The notes beneath the pieces are model-generated. The model had not been told where the DNA came from. It saw nothing but the letters and a program-made list of their open reading frames with translations, and did no database searches. The translations under genes were made by a program, and so were the position numbers. Below are positions 1 to 5,202 of a stretch of DNA of 5,202 bases, in pieces. Source of the stretch: Deltaproteobacteria bacterium. GTDB taxonomy: Bacteria > Desulfobacterota > DSM-4660 > Desulfatiglandales > HGW-15. Position 1 is the stretch's first letter; each line of letters starts with the position of its first letter. The stretch lies in assembly GCA_024641835.1 (NCBI GenBank), contig JAHECH010000378.1:1-5202 (forward strand). The letters run 5' to 3'.

Positions 1-2310
1 GCCGTTGGCGATGACGTATCCCTTCTCTTCATGCGGAACCTCTACGGGCGCGGCCCTGGCCCCGCCTGAAAGCCCTCGCCATCTCATGGGGCCGGCTCGC
101 CTCATGCGAGAGACAACCGGCACAAGGAACGCAACCATGAGAAAACCTCCCACCACGTAAATGATCGAAGGCCAGAAGCTCTGCATCAGGTTCTTGCTCA
201 GAACCTCTGAGCGGCTCCAGACATAGTCCCACTCCGCGCCCCTCGGCAGGTAGAAGGGGATGAGGAGCGGCGCCCATGTCCCAAAGCGCCTCAGCCCCTC
301 TGGGATGCACCGGGTCCTGGCAGAATAGCCTATGGCTTTGGCCGCTTTCTCGTCGAGAAGGTCCGCGCCCACGAAGGAGAGGTTCACCAAGGTGGCCACC
401 CTGAGGCCCATATGGTCCAGCCAGATAAGGATACGGAACCAGTCATAAACCAGCATACTCAGAAAGAGATTCAGGCTGAAGGAGCGAAATCCGTGGGCAT
501 CGAGAGTCCATGATTTCAAAGTGACCACCAGGGTTCGAATAGCGCCGTCCTGATTGTACCAGGTGGGATCAGGCGACATCCGGAGGAATGAATAAATGAT
601 GGGTGCCATCCAGAGGCCCCATCGTAAAACGCGCACCGCCTGCTCGACCAGGCCGACCACTCCCTTCCTGGTGAAGAGTTCTTTCAGTGGCGCAGTGCTC
701 CGCTGGAGAAGAGCGGTGAGGACGATGAGGTTAACGCTAAAGAGGGGCGCTGCAAGGGACCAGTTGATCACCCCGGAGAGGGCTTCGTTGTAAAGAAGCT
801 TGACGCCGCCTTCCGTGTTACCCAGGTTCATGGCGCCCCATTTGCTGCAGAGAGGATAGATGACATACTCCTCCACGGGCTTACCCACATCGGGATAATA
901 AAGGGCCGCGTACTTAAAGAACTTCGCTTCTATCACAGCGATCTGCGCTACGTCGAAATACCATGCAAGGGCTCCGCCCGCTCCGCCGCCAAGCGCCGCG
1001 GCCAAGGCATAAACCCGCCACGACTGGAACCGAAGCCTCTTCCCCCTTGTCATCTCAATGGCATCCCAGAGAAGATCAACACCTGCGTACCCGACTGCAC
1101 CTGCTGCAACACCGAATAAGAACCGCTCAGAGCTATCCTGTCCCGGCAACCCATTCGCCAATCCAAAACCGGCAAAAGCGCCGAGCGTGGCGCCCCGGAG
1201 ATAATGGATGGGATCCTGATAATTTCGCCCCACTCTTCGGAAGAATCTCTCGCTTCCGTCAAAGGTCTCTACGATCGTCTTGACAAGCGGGAAGACCGCG
1301 GCGCAGCCGATAAGAGAAGCTAGGAAAAAATGACTCGCAATGTAGGACGCAGCGCCTCTGAGCGCTACGACGATGGCGACGCCATGAACGATGGACATGA
1401 AAACGAGGCTGTACACCGCGCCTTTAGCAGCCCCGGAGCGGTAGTACTCCGCGCACCAGTACCATGTGGGCTTTCTGGCGTGGAAGGCATCCATGAACAT
1501 GCCTGTGATAAGGAAGGTCTGGGACCAAAGCCCGGCCTGAGAGAGCATGGTAGCGGAGAGGGCTGTCGGAATCCCGATGATCCCTGGCAGACGGGCCAGT
1601 GCAGCTCCGGATCCCCAGGTCGCGACTATGGGGGTGAGGGATGCGGCTGCTGCGCTTCCCAGGAGAAGCGCATGAGCCCTGCCCTCCCTGATCCACCGAC
1701 GCGCAATGAGCAAGCTTATGCCGCCGGCGACTGCTTCGTTGAACAGCCCGAGGACGACGATCCTTCCGAGCACATGGGAAATCCCAGCTTGAACTCTTAC
1801 GACGGGAATCACCGCCCCGCCAATTCGCTCGAGTAAGCGGGGCGCGCCTAGAAGGAGCAGGCCGTTAAACAGATAGGGCACAAGCAGGAACGCTCCTCCT
1901 GCCAGGGGCTTCATATGTTCTCTGTTCGCGGAAAGACCGTAGAGGAGGGCTGAAAGGTAGATGACGCAGGCGAGCGCAGAGCCAAGCTCCGTCAGAACGA
2001 AAAGGTCATTCCAAGCCCCAGGGATCTGCCAGATCTGGATTCCTGCCTTCCCTGAGGCAGCCAAGAGAGCCGGGATCAGGATGTCCTGGAGCGCCTCGGA
2101 GAAGGTGAGAGGGCGCCCCATAAACAGGTATTTGAGAAGCCCCCCACTCAGCAGGCCGAGTGAGCCTGCGAGGAGAACGCTCAACCATCCTCCACCCTGG
2201 TATGCAGCAACCCCGCACGCGGCGATGGCGAGCGTGCCCGTCCCATAGAGGGCAACATCCATGAGCAGGCTTTCACTTGGAACTGCGCTCTTCTTCCATT
2301 CCATATACAT
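1..2310 (-). CDS. Large polytopic membrane protein, N-terminal 770 residues (partial, runs off the left edge); possible GH94/cyclic-glucan-synthase-type protein
   Basis: An uninterrupted frame runs from ATG at 2310 to base 1: 770 codons, no stop. It is overwhelmingly hydrophobic, with roughly 13-16 candidate membrane segments. The clearest are near residues 19-37, 42-60, 107-127, 137-155, 180-203, 297-317, 325-345, 396-415, 431-452, 510-535, 611-631 and 711-733. A long non-membrane stretch around residues 460-510 contains KWGAMNLGNTEGG, and another near 578-592 contains DPTWYNQDGA. After the last segment comes a basic linker (RMRRAGPMRWRG) and then EEKGYVIANG at the edge, which resembles the opening of GH94 / NdvB-ChvB phosphorylase domains. 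I see no DxD or QxxRW glucosyltransferase motif in this part, so any catalytic domain lies beyond base 1. An in-frame TAA immediately upstream fixes the ATG at 2310 (or residue 3) as the earliest start, but no good ribosome site precedes it. Its position behind opgG suggests a role in glucan synthesis or export. That the gene is real is well supported; the function is inferred. Confidence 0.85.
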   Translation of the reverse strand, partial: MYMEWKKSAVPSESLLMDVALYGTGTLAIAACGVAAYQGGGWLSVLLAGSLGLLSGGLLKYLFMGRPLTFSEALQDILIPALLAASGKAGIQIWQIPGAWNDLFVLTELGSALACVIYLSALLYGLSANREHMKPLAGGAFLLVPYLFNGLLLLGAPRLLERIGGAVIPVVRVQAGISHVLGRIVVLGLFNEAVAGGISLLIARRWIREGRAHALLLGSAAAASLTPIVATWGSGAALARLPGIIGIPTALSATMLSQAGLWSQTFLITGMFMDAFHARKPTWYWCAEYYRSGAAKGAVYSLVFMSIVHGVAIVVALRGAASYIASHFFLASLIGCAAVFPLVKTIVETFDGSERFFRRVGRNYQDPIHYLRGATLGAFAGFGLANGLPGQDSSERFLFGVAAGAVGYAGVDLLWDAIEMTRGKRLRFQSWRVYALAAALGGGAGGALAWYFDVAQIAVIEAKFFKYAALYYPDVGKPVEEYVIYPLCSKWGAMNLGNTEGGVKLLYNEALSGVINWSLAAPLFSVNLIVLTALLQRSTAPLKELFTRKGVVGLVEQAVRVLRWGLWMAPIIYSFLRMSPDPTWYNQDGAIRTLVVTLKSWTLDAHGFRSFSLNLFLSMLVYDWFRILIWLDHMGLRVATLVNLSFVGADLLDEKAAKAIGYSARTRCIPEGLRRFGTWAPLLIPFYLPRGAEWDYVWSRSEVLSKNLMQSFWPSIIYVVGGFLMVAFLVPVVSRMRRAGPMRWRGLSGGARAAPVEVPHEEKGYVIANG

Positions 2311-2317
2311 CTTTTAG

Positions 2318-2324
2318 GGTTGAT
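2318..2324. repeat. Putative target-site duplication, left copy (GGTTGAT)
   Basis: GGTTGAT is repeated exactly at 2529-2535, on the other side of the element. Removing the element and one copy rebuilds a sensible gene junction, with the opgG frame closing at TAA three bases before the next ATG. This supports a target duplication. Because TTGAT also matches the terminal inverted repeat, the true duplication could be only two bases. Confidence 0.55.
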
Positions 2325-2401
2325 GACTTCGCAAAAAGTCGCCAATGTGGACGGCACAGTAAAAAGCTCCAGATGCAGGGCGCGCGAATCTTGAGAAATG
2401 A

Positions 2402-2421
2402 GGCGTACATAGAAGTACGCC
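2402..2421. repeat. Perfect 7-bp hairpin inside the element
   Basis: GGCGTAC (2402-2408) and GTACGCC (2415-2421) are perfect inverted copies separated by the six-base loop ATAGAA. There is no following T-run on either strand, so it does not look like an intrinsic terminator. It is best read as a structural part of the MITE-like element, and may affect the read-through mRNA between opgG and the downstream gene. Confidence 0.7.
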
Positions 2422-2432
2422 GCAATGATTCA

Positions 2433-2480
2433 CCCTGTTGAATCGGCTTCGCCGTCTCACGCAGCGAGAATTCAACAGGG
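2433..2480. repeat. Perfect three-way-junction (cloverleaf-like) palindrome inside the element
   Basis: An 11-bp perfect stem, CCCTGTTGAAT (2433-2443) with ATTCAACAGGG (2470-2480), encloses two further hairpins. These are CGGC-TTC-GCCG (2444-2454) and TCTC-ACGCAGC-GAGA (2455-2469). The four segments abut without a single unpaired base at the junction. It is not a tRNA: the stem lengths are wrong, there is no T-arm and no CCA. It could be a nested insertion within the larger element or a recognition structure for a transposase acting in trans. Confidence 0.75.
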
Positions 2481-2524
2481 CGAGGATGAAGCGCAACGCC
2501 GCAGATGGACTTTTTACGAAGCCG

Positions 2525-4162
2525 TCAAGGTTGATAGACATAACTCCAGGTTTCGGAGAGGATGTTCTCCTTGAGTCTCAGAAAAGCCCTAAGCTCCAAC
2601 GGCTCATGGACATTCTGCTTTTCTTTCTCTCCTTCGTTCTCCATGGTGATCTGGAAGACAAGGCGCCAACCGCCCGTGAACCTGTTCTTGTAGAGCTGTT
2701 GCTCCACCACCTTGGCATTCGGGCCTACCGTCACAATGCCTTCCAGAGGAGCATCGGGTGCAAGGGTCCCCAACTGGCCGCCCTGGAAATCGACCACAAA
2801 TTTCCTGGTCCCCTCTGCCTTGCCCTTGGCCGTATAGGTGGCTACCACCATTCCTGCGGGGGGACGGCCACCGTCTGAGAAATAGTGCCAGCTCATCCGG
2901 TAGTCAAAAACGAGGGGTTCCCCTATTTCGGGAAGCGTCGAGGGCACCCAAAAGGCAACTACGTTGTCATCAATCTCTTTGTCCGTGGGGACCTGGATCA
3001 GTTCCACCCGGCCCTCTCCCCAGTTCCCTACAGGGCTGATCCAGAGGCTGGGCCGGTTTTCATAGTTGCCCTCCAGGTCCTGGTAGTGCTCGAAATTCTG
3101 ATCCCTCTGGCAAAGGCCGAACCCCTTTGGGTTGGACATTTGAAAGGAAGTGTCCAGAAGGCTTTTCGGATTCACCAAAGGCCTCCATACCCATTCTCCA
3201 TAACCGGTGTTAATCATGAGACCGTCCGAGTCATGGATCTCAGGCCGGAAGTCATCAACGGGTCTCACGGAAGTGTTCTCCCCGTAGAAGAACATGCTCG
3301 TCATGGGCGCTATCCCTAGCTTTTCAACCCTCTTCCTGAGATAGATCGCGCTCTTCACTTCCATCACAGTCTCCTTTCCCGGGATGACCGAGAATTGATA
3401 GGCCCCGGCGAGGCTCGGGCTGTCGAGAAGCGCGCAGAGGGTGATATCCTTGGCGTCGGAAGTGGGGAGGTAAATCCAGAACTTTCTGAAAAAGGGGAAC
3501 TCCTCACCCCCTGGAAGCCAGGTGTTAATGGCAAGCGCTCTGGCCGAGAGGCCGTAATTCATGTGGCGGCCGACCGCCCGGAAATAGGTCGCGCCCAGGA
3601 ACACAACCACCTCGTCCTGATAGTCTTTTGTGTTGATAAAAGAGTGGATGCGGAAACCGGCAAACCCCAGATTTTCGGGCACGAGGGACTTGACCTTTTC
3701 CCTTTTGTAGTCGAAGAGATCGGTGGAAAAACGCACTGGACGGACGGTTCCGTCGGGGTCGACAATGTTGATGCTGACGGTGCGATCAAAGTAGAGCCCT
3801 GGATGGAAGAACTGGACAGTAAAAGGGAGCTTCTCCTGACGCCACAAAGCTTTTTCCGGTTTGAAACGGATGTCCCGCCACTCATCGTAGGTGATTTTTA
3901 GGAGAGAGTCCGGCACTTCTCCTTTTGGGCTCTTAAACGGTGCTTTGGAGAGCTCTTTTGCCTCATCAATGACCGTTTGAAACGTAAAGGGGGACGCTGC
4001 CGCTGCCCTAGACACATGGACAAACACCTGTGCGATTCCAAAGAGGAAAATCAGGGTGAATAAAAGACCTGCTCCAAAATGAGCCCCTGGAAGGTGGCGT
4101 GAGCCTGTTGCTTGTAGTTGTAATGGCTTAGACATCATGCCGTGGACATAGGAAAAGATCAT
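2525..4162 (-). CDS. opgG: OpgG/OpgD-family periplasmic glucan biosynthesis protein
   Basis: This 545-residue protein is close in length to E. coli OpgG and OpgD. Residues 1-30 are a polar leader, 31-49 a hydrophobic segment, and RAAAAS (52-57) a likely Sec signal-peptidase site, so the mature protein should be periplasmic. The mature start (FTFQTVIDEAKELSKAPF, 59-76) and the blocks DEWRDIRF (93-100), RPEIHDSDG (306-314), GEWVWRPL (322-329), YQDLEGNYENRPSLW (360-374), DNVVAFWVP (399-407) and LSETWSY (535-541) are typical of the family. Members are needed for osmoregulated periplasmic glucans, and some act on beta-1,2-glucan as GH186 hydrolases or transglycosylases. The Asp residues in HDSDG and YQDLE are candidate catalytic acids, but I could not align them to be sure. 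Start ATG 4162 is chosen for its ideal ribosome site. The stop TGA (2527-2525) comes from the inserted element, and the ancestral stop was probably TAA. OpgG and OpgD cannot be firmly told apart here; the Sec-like rather than twin-arginine leader leans to OpgG. Confidence 0.95.
   Translation of the reverse strand: MIFSYVHGMMSKPLQLQATGSRHLPGAHFGAGLLFTLIFLFGIAQVFVHVSRAAAASPFTFQTVIDEAKELSKAPFKSPKGEVPDSLLKITYDEWRDIRFKPEKALWRQEKLPFTVQFFHPGLYFDRTVSINIVDPDGTVRPVRFSTDLFDYKREKVKSLVPENLGFAGFRIHSFINTKDYQDEVVVFLGATYFRAVGRHMNYGLSARALAINTWLPGGEEFPFFRKFWIYLPTSDAKDITLCALLDSPSLAGAYQFSVIPGKETVMEVKSAIYLRKRVEKLGIAPMTSMFFYGENTSVRPVDDFRPEIHDSDGLMINTGYGEWVWRPLVNPKSLLDTSFQMSNPKGFGLCQRDQNFEHYQDLEGNYENRPSLWISPVGNWGEGRVELIQVPTDKEIDDNVVAFWVPSTLPEIGEPLVFDYRMSWHYFSDGGRPPAGMVVATYTAKGKAEGTRKFVVDFQGGQLGTLAPDAPLEGIVTVGPNAKVVEQQLYKNRFTGGWRLVFQITMENEGEKEKQNVHEPLELRAFLRLKENILSETWSYVYQP
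2529..2535. repeat. Putative target-site duplication, right copy (GGTTGAT)
   Basis: This is the partner of 2318-2324. It lies inside the last codons of opgG, where on the minus strand it reads ATCAACC and covers the Tyr-Gln-Pro end of the protein. Confidence 0.55.
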
Positions 4163-4170
4163 GTGCCTTA

Positions 4171-4177
4171 TCCTCCT
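4171..4177 (-). promoter_or_regulatory. Strong ribosome binding site for opgG
   Basis: The minus strand reads AAAGGAGGATAAGGCAC before the ATG at 4162. AGGAGGA is a near-perfect Shine-Dalgarno sequence, with eight bases between it and the start. This decides for the 4162 start over the internal Met-Met at residues 9-10. Confidence 0.85.
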
Positions 4178-4199
4178 TTACATCCCTTTCCTGACATCC

Positions 4200-4226
4200 T
4201 TATCTTTTGCACTTCCCTTGCGCCAT
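4200..4226 (-). CDS. Possible 8-codon mini-ORF in the hydrolase-opgG gap
   Basis: Between the two genes the minus strand carries AAGGAG (4240-4235), eight bases, then ATG and a short frame encoding MAQGKCKR that closes at TAA (4202-4200), 37 bases upstream of the opgG start. The well-placed Shine-Dalgarno is the only reason to list it. It could help couple ribosomes through the 79-base gap or be chance in a purine-rich stretch. No known leader peptide is recognised. Confidence 0.2.
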   Translation of the reverse strand: MAQGKCKR

Positions 4227-4241
4227 GCACCTGTCTCCTTC

Positions 4242-4874
4242 TCACTGCAACCATGGATTCGTCGCTTTCTCATAGCCGATAGTCGATCGAGGTCTTTCCC
4301 CATAGTCATGCCCAGGCCAGACCACGGTTTCGTCAGGCAGGGTGAGAAGCCTCTCCTTGATCGATCTCATGAACTGAGAGGCGGATGAGCCGGGAAGGTC
4401 GGTCCGGCCAATTCCGCCCACAAAAAGCGTATCCCCGGTAAACAGGTTCCCATCAGATAAAAGACATATTCCGCCGGGGCTGTGTCCGGGTGTGTGAATC
4501 ACCTCCAGAGAAACATCTCCCACTGTTATGAAATCCCCGTGCTTCACCGTGACATCAGCGGGCGGGGAAGGCTCGAAACCCCAAGCTCTGCTCATGGCCT
4601 GGCCTTGAGGTGAATTGGAAATACGGGCATCCAGTTCATGCATCAAGATTTTTGCTCCTGTGAGGGCTTTCACGGTCTTGTTTCCGCACGTATGATCCCC
4701 ATGCCCGTGGGTGTTCACGATATATCTCAGCCTGAGACCTCTCTTCTCAATTCGCTGTACGAGTTCCTCTTCATTCCCCGCAGGATCTATGAACAGAGCT
4801 TCTTTCGTTCCAGGGGAGGCAACCAGGTAACAGAAAACAGCCATGAATCCAACCTTGATCTGCTCGATCTCCAT
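4242..4874 (-). CDS. Glyoxalase-II-type metallo-beta-lactamase-fold hydrolase (short YcbL-like class)
   Basis: The protein has 210 residues from the chosen start. The metal-binding set of this superfamily is complete: THGHGDH (His56, His58, Asp60, His61), HTPGHSPGG (His131), FTGDTLF (Asp148) and WPGHDYGE (His189). GRTDLPGSS (156-164) between these is typical of the glyoxalase-II-like subgroup. It lacks the C-terminal helical substrate domain of full-length GloB, since it ends soon after the last ligand at TNPWLQ, so it belongs with short cytoplasmic YcbL-like enzymes. These hydrolyse thioesters such as S-lactoylglutathione, but the actual substrate is unknown. No signal peptide is seen. ATG 4874 is preferred because GGAG lies six bases upstream. 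The frame stays open to a TTG at 4985 inside a repeat arm, which has no ribosome site. The gene ends 79 bases before opgG, so co-transcription is likely, but it has no obvious role in glucan metabolism. Confidence 0.93.
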   Translation of the reverse strand: MEIEQIKVGFMAVFCYLVASPGTKEALFIDPAGNEEELVQRIEKRGLRLRYIVNTHGHGDHTCGNKTVKALTGAKILMHELDARISNSPQGQAMSRAWGFEPSPPADVTVKHGDFITVGDVSLEVIHTPGHSPGGICLLSDGNLFTGDTLFVGGIGRTDLPGSSASQFMRSIKERLLTLPDETVVWPGHDYGERPRSTIGYEKATNPWLQ

Positions 4875-4880
4875 TTCGTT

Positions 4881-4886
4881 CTCCTC
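4881..4886 (-). promoter_or_regulatory. Ribosome binding site deciding the hydrolase start
   Basis: The minus strand reads CAGAGGAGAACGAA before ATG 4874. AGGAG is well spaced from this ATG, which begins MEIEQIKVGF, the usual first beta strand of the fold. The 37 extra residues of the longer frame are low-complexity and not family-like. Confidence 0.8.
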
Positions 4887-4941
4887 TGCGCTTCCTCGAT
4901 TTTCCCCTTCGCTAAACTGAGTGTGTCCCACATCTCCCGCT

Positions 4942-4960
4942 TGACACATGTCATGCGCAT
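4942..4960. promoter_or_regulatory. Clustered short palindromes upstream of the hydrolase gene (possible operator)
   Basis: TGACA-CA-TGTCA (4942-4953) overlaps by one base the perfect 8-base palindrome ATGCGCAT (4953-4960). They lie 68-86 bases upstream of the hydrolase ATG, where a promoter region would be expected. No convincing -35/-10 pair was found on the minus strand, so a regulator site is only a possibility. Confidence 0.25.
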
Positions 4961-4971
4961 TGGGAACCGTG

Positions 4972-5202
4972 GGAGTCTCTTTCAAAATGAGGAAACGAAG
5001 ATAGACCGGGAAAGACTATGCTAAAAGGGGGCAGCGAAGGCGGGCGGCGCGGTTTCATCAGTCACTCCCATATTTGGCCTTGCATGGCCATTCCCGGGAA
5101 GCCCTCCGCCCGCCTCACCCCGCCCCTGCGGGGCCTCACCCACAACCTAAAGCTGATCACCGGGCAGCGTTGCCTTCGTTTCTCTATTTTGAAAGAGACT
5201 CC
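4972..5202. mobile_element. Second inverted-repeat element (MITE-like), ending at the window edge
   Basis: Arm 4972-5000 (begins GGAGTCTCTTTCAAAAT) is the reverse complement of 5174-5202 at 26 of 29 positions. The outermost 17 are perfect and the inner AAACGAAG also matches. The interior is GC-rich and full of nested palindromes: AGGCGGGCGG/CCGCCCGCCT (5038-5047 and 5106-5115), TGGCC/GGCCA (5075-5079 and 5086-5090), TTCCCGGGAA (5091-5100) and CCCCGC/GCGGGG (5118-5133). I see no open frame with a recognisable product and no T-run after any hairpin. The ends share no sequence with the 2320-2528 element. Together with 4875-4971 this makes up the gene-free 4875-5202 stretch. Whether the element stops at 5202 cannot be seen. 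Confidence 0.6.
5118..5133. repeat. GC-rich hairpin CCCCGC-CCCT-GCGGGG
   Basis: A perfect 6-bp stem with a four-base loop lies inside the second element. No poly-T follows on the plus strand (GGCCTCACCC) or on the minus strand (TGAGGCGGGC), so it is not called a terminator. Confidence 0.5.

Larger units (their letters stand above)
2320..2528. mobile_element. MITE-like non-coding element inserted between opgG and the membrane-protein gene
   Basis: The ends 2320-2340 and 2508-2528 are inverted copies matching at 18 of 21 positions; the shared core is AAAAAGTC on one side and GACTTTTT on the other. A second, subterminal inverted pair lies at 2359-2386 (GTAAAAAGCTCCAGATGC...) and 2491-2517 (...GCAGATGGACTTTTTAC). 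Hairpins sit at 2402-2421 and 2433-2480. No transposase or plausible protein is encoded, so this is a non-autonomous, MITE/REP-like repeat. A direct repeat GGTTGAT (2318-2324 and 2529-2535) abuts an element of 2325-2528. If the outer TIR bases belong to the element, the duplication shrinks to two bases. The right end supplies the current opgG stop codon. The style resembles intergenic repeats I associate with Desulfobacterota genomes, but I could not check copy number. Confidence 0.75.

Noticed and set aside
1330..1836. 168-codon plus-strand open frame
   Set aside because: It is antisense to the continuous 770-codon membrane-protein frame, and its composition (Gly/Pro/Asp/Cys-rich, no hydrophobic pattern) looks random.
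2433..2480. tRNA-like cloverleaf
   Set aside because: The two-hairpin junction superficially recalls a tRNA, and one loop has seven bases. There is no third arm, variable loop, TTCGA-type T-loop or proper acceptor length.
2314..2541. 75-codon open frame on the minus strand across the intergenic element
   Set aside because: It lies almost wholly within the inverted-repeat element, starts inside opgG in another frame, has no ribosome site and reads as Arg/Ser/Phe-rich nonsense. Repeats like this often give false hypothetical proteins.
2438..2878. 146-codon plus-strand open frame
   Set aside because: It overlaps the MITE-like element and runs antisense through the clearly conserved opgG coding sequence; it is a shadow frame.
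3395..3901. 168-codon plus-strand open frame antisense to opgG
   Set aside because: The opposite strand encodes well-conserved OpgG/D blocks across the same bases, so this frame is a by-product of their codon use.
4941..4946. TTGACA on the plus strand as a -35 promoter box
   Set aside because: No acceptable -10 box follows at 16-18 bases, and no gene downstream on the plus strand needs a promoter.
4875..4985. N-terminal extension of the hydrolase to a TTG start at 4985
   Set aside because: There is no ribosome site before the TTG, which falls in a repeat arm. The added residues do not resemble the fold, whereas ATG 4874 has a well-spaced AGGAG.
5118..5133. Intrinsic terminator
   Set aside because: The GC-rich hairpin is sound but lacks a T-tract on either strand.

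Overview
All three protein genes lie on the minus strand. In transcription order they are: a zinc-dependent glyoxalase-II-type hydrolase (4874 to 4242), an OpgG/OpgD-family periplasmic glucan protein (4162 to 2525), and the first 770 codons of a very large multi-spanning membrane protein (2310 down to base 1, still open at the window edge). The third gene is easily missed because it has no stop codon inside the window. Spacing and shared orientation suggest one operon, probably transcribed from the 4875-5202 side.

The likely theme is osmoregulated periplasmic glucan (beta-1,2-glucan) synthesis or processing. The OpgG/D protein has a Sec-type signal and the family's signature blocks. In enterobacteria opgG is followed by the glucosyltransferase gene opgH. 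Here the partner is instead a polytopic protein whose readable part shows no glucosyltransferase motif. It becomes soluble just before the window edge with a short sequence reminiscent of the start of GH94 / cyclic-beta-glucan-synthase phosphorylase domains. This link is an inference that needs the sequence beyond base 1.

The two non-coding stretches hold mobile-type repeats. Between opgG and the membrane gene (about 2320-2528) is a roughly 205-base, MITE-like element with inverted ends, subterminal inverted repeats and an internal 48-base block that folds into a three-way junction with no unpaired junction base. A 7-base direct repeat, GGTTGAT, flanks it. Removing the element and one repeat copy restores an opgG end of CAA CCC TAA followed three bases later by the next gene's ATG. 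The element therefore appears to have landed exactly in a tight operon junction, leaving the OpgG C-terminus unchanged and replacing its stop codon. A second, unrelated inverted-repeat element with 29-base ends (26 of 29 matching) fills 4972-5202 and ends on the last base of the window.

Moverately high GC, strong Shine-Dalgarno sites, an OpgG homologue with a Sec signal and this style of intergenic repeat fit a Gram-negative bacterium. My impression is a Desulfobacterota/deltaproteobacterial genome, but nothing in the window proves the lineage. No tRNA, rRNA, CRISPR array, convincing promoter or intrinsic terminator was seen.
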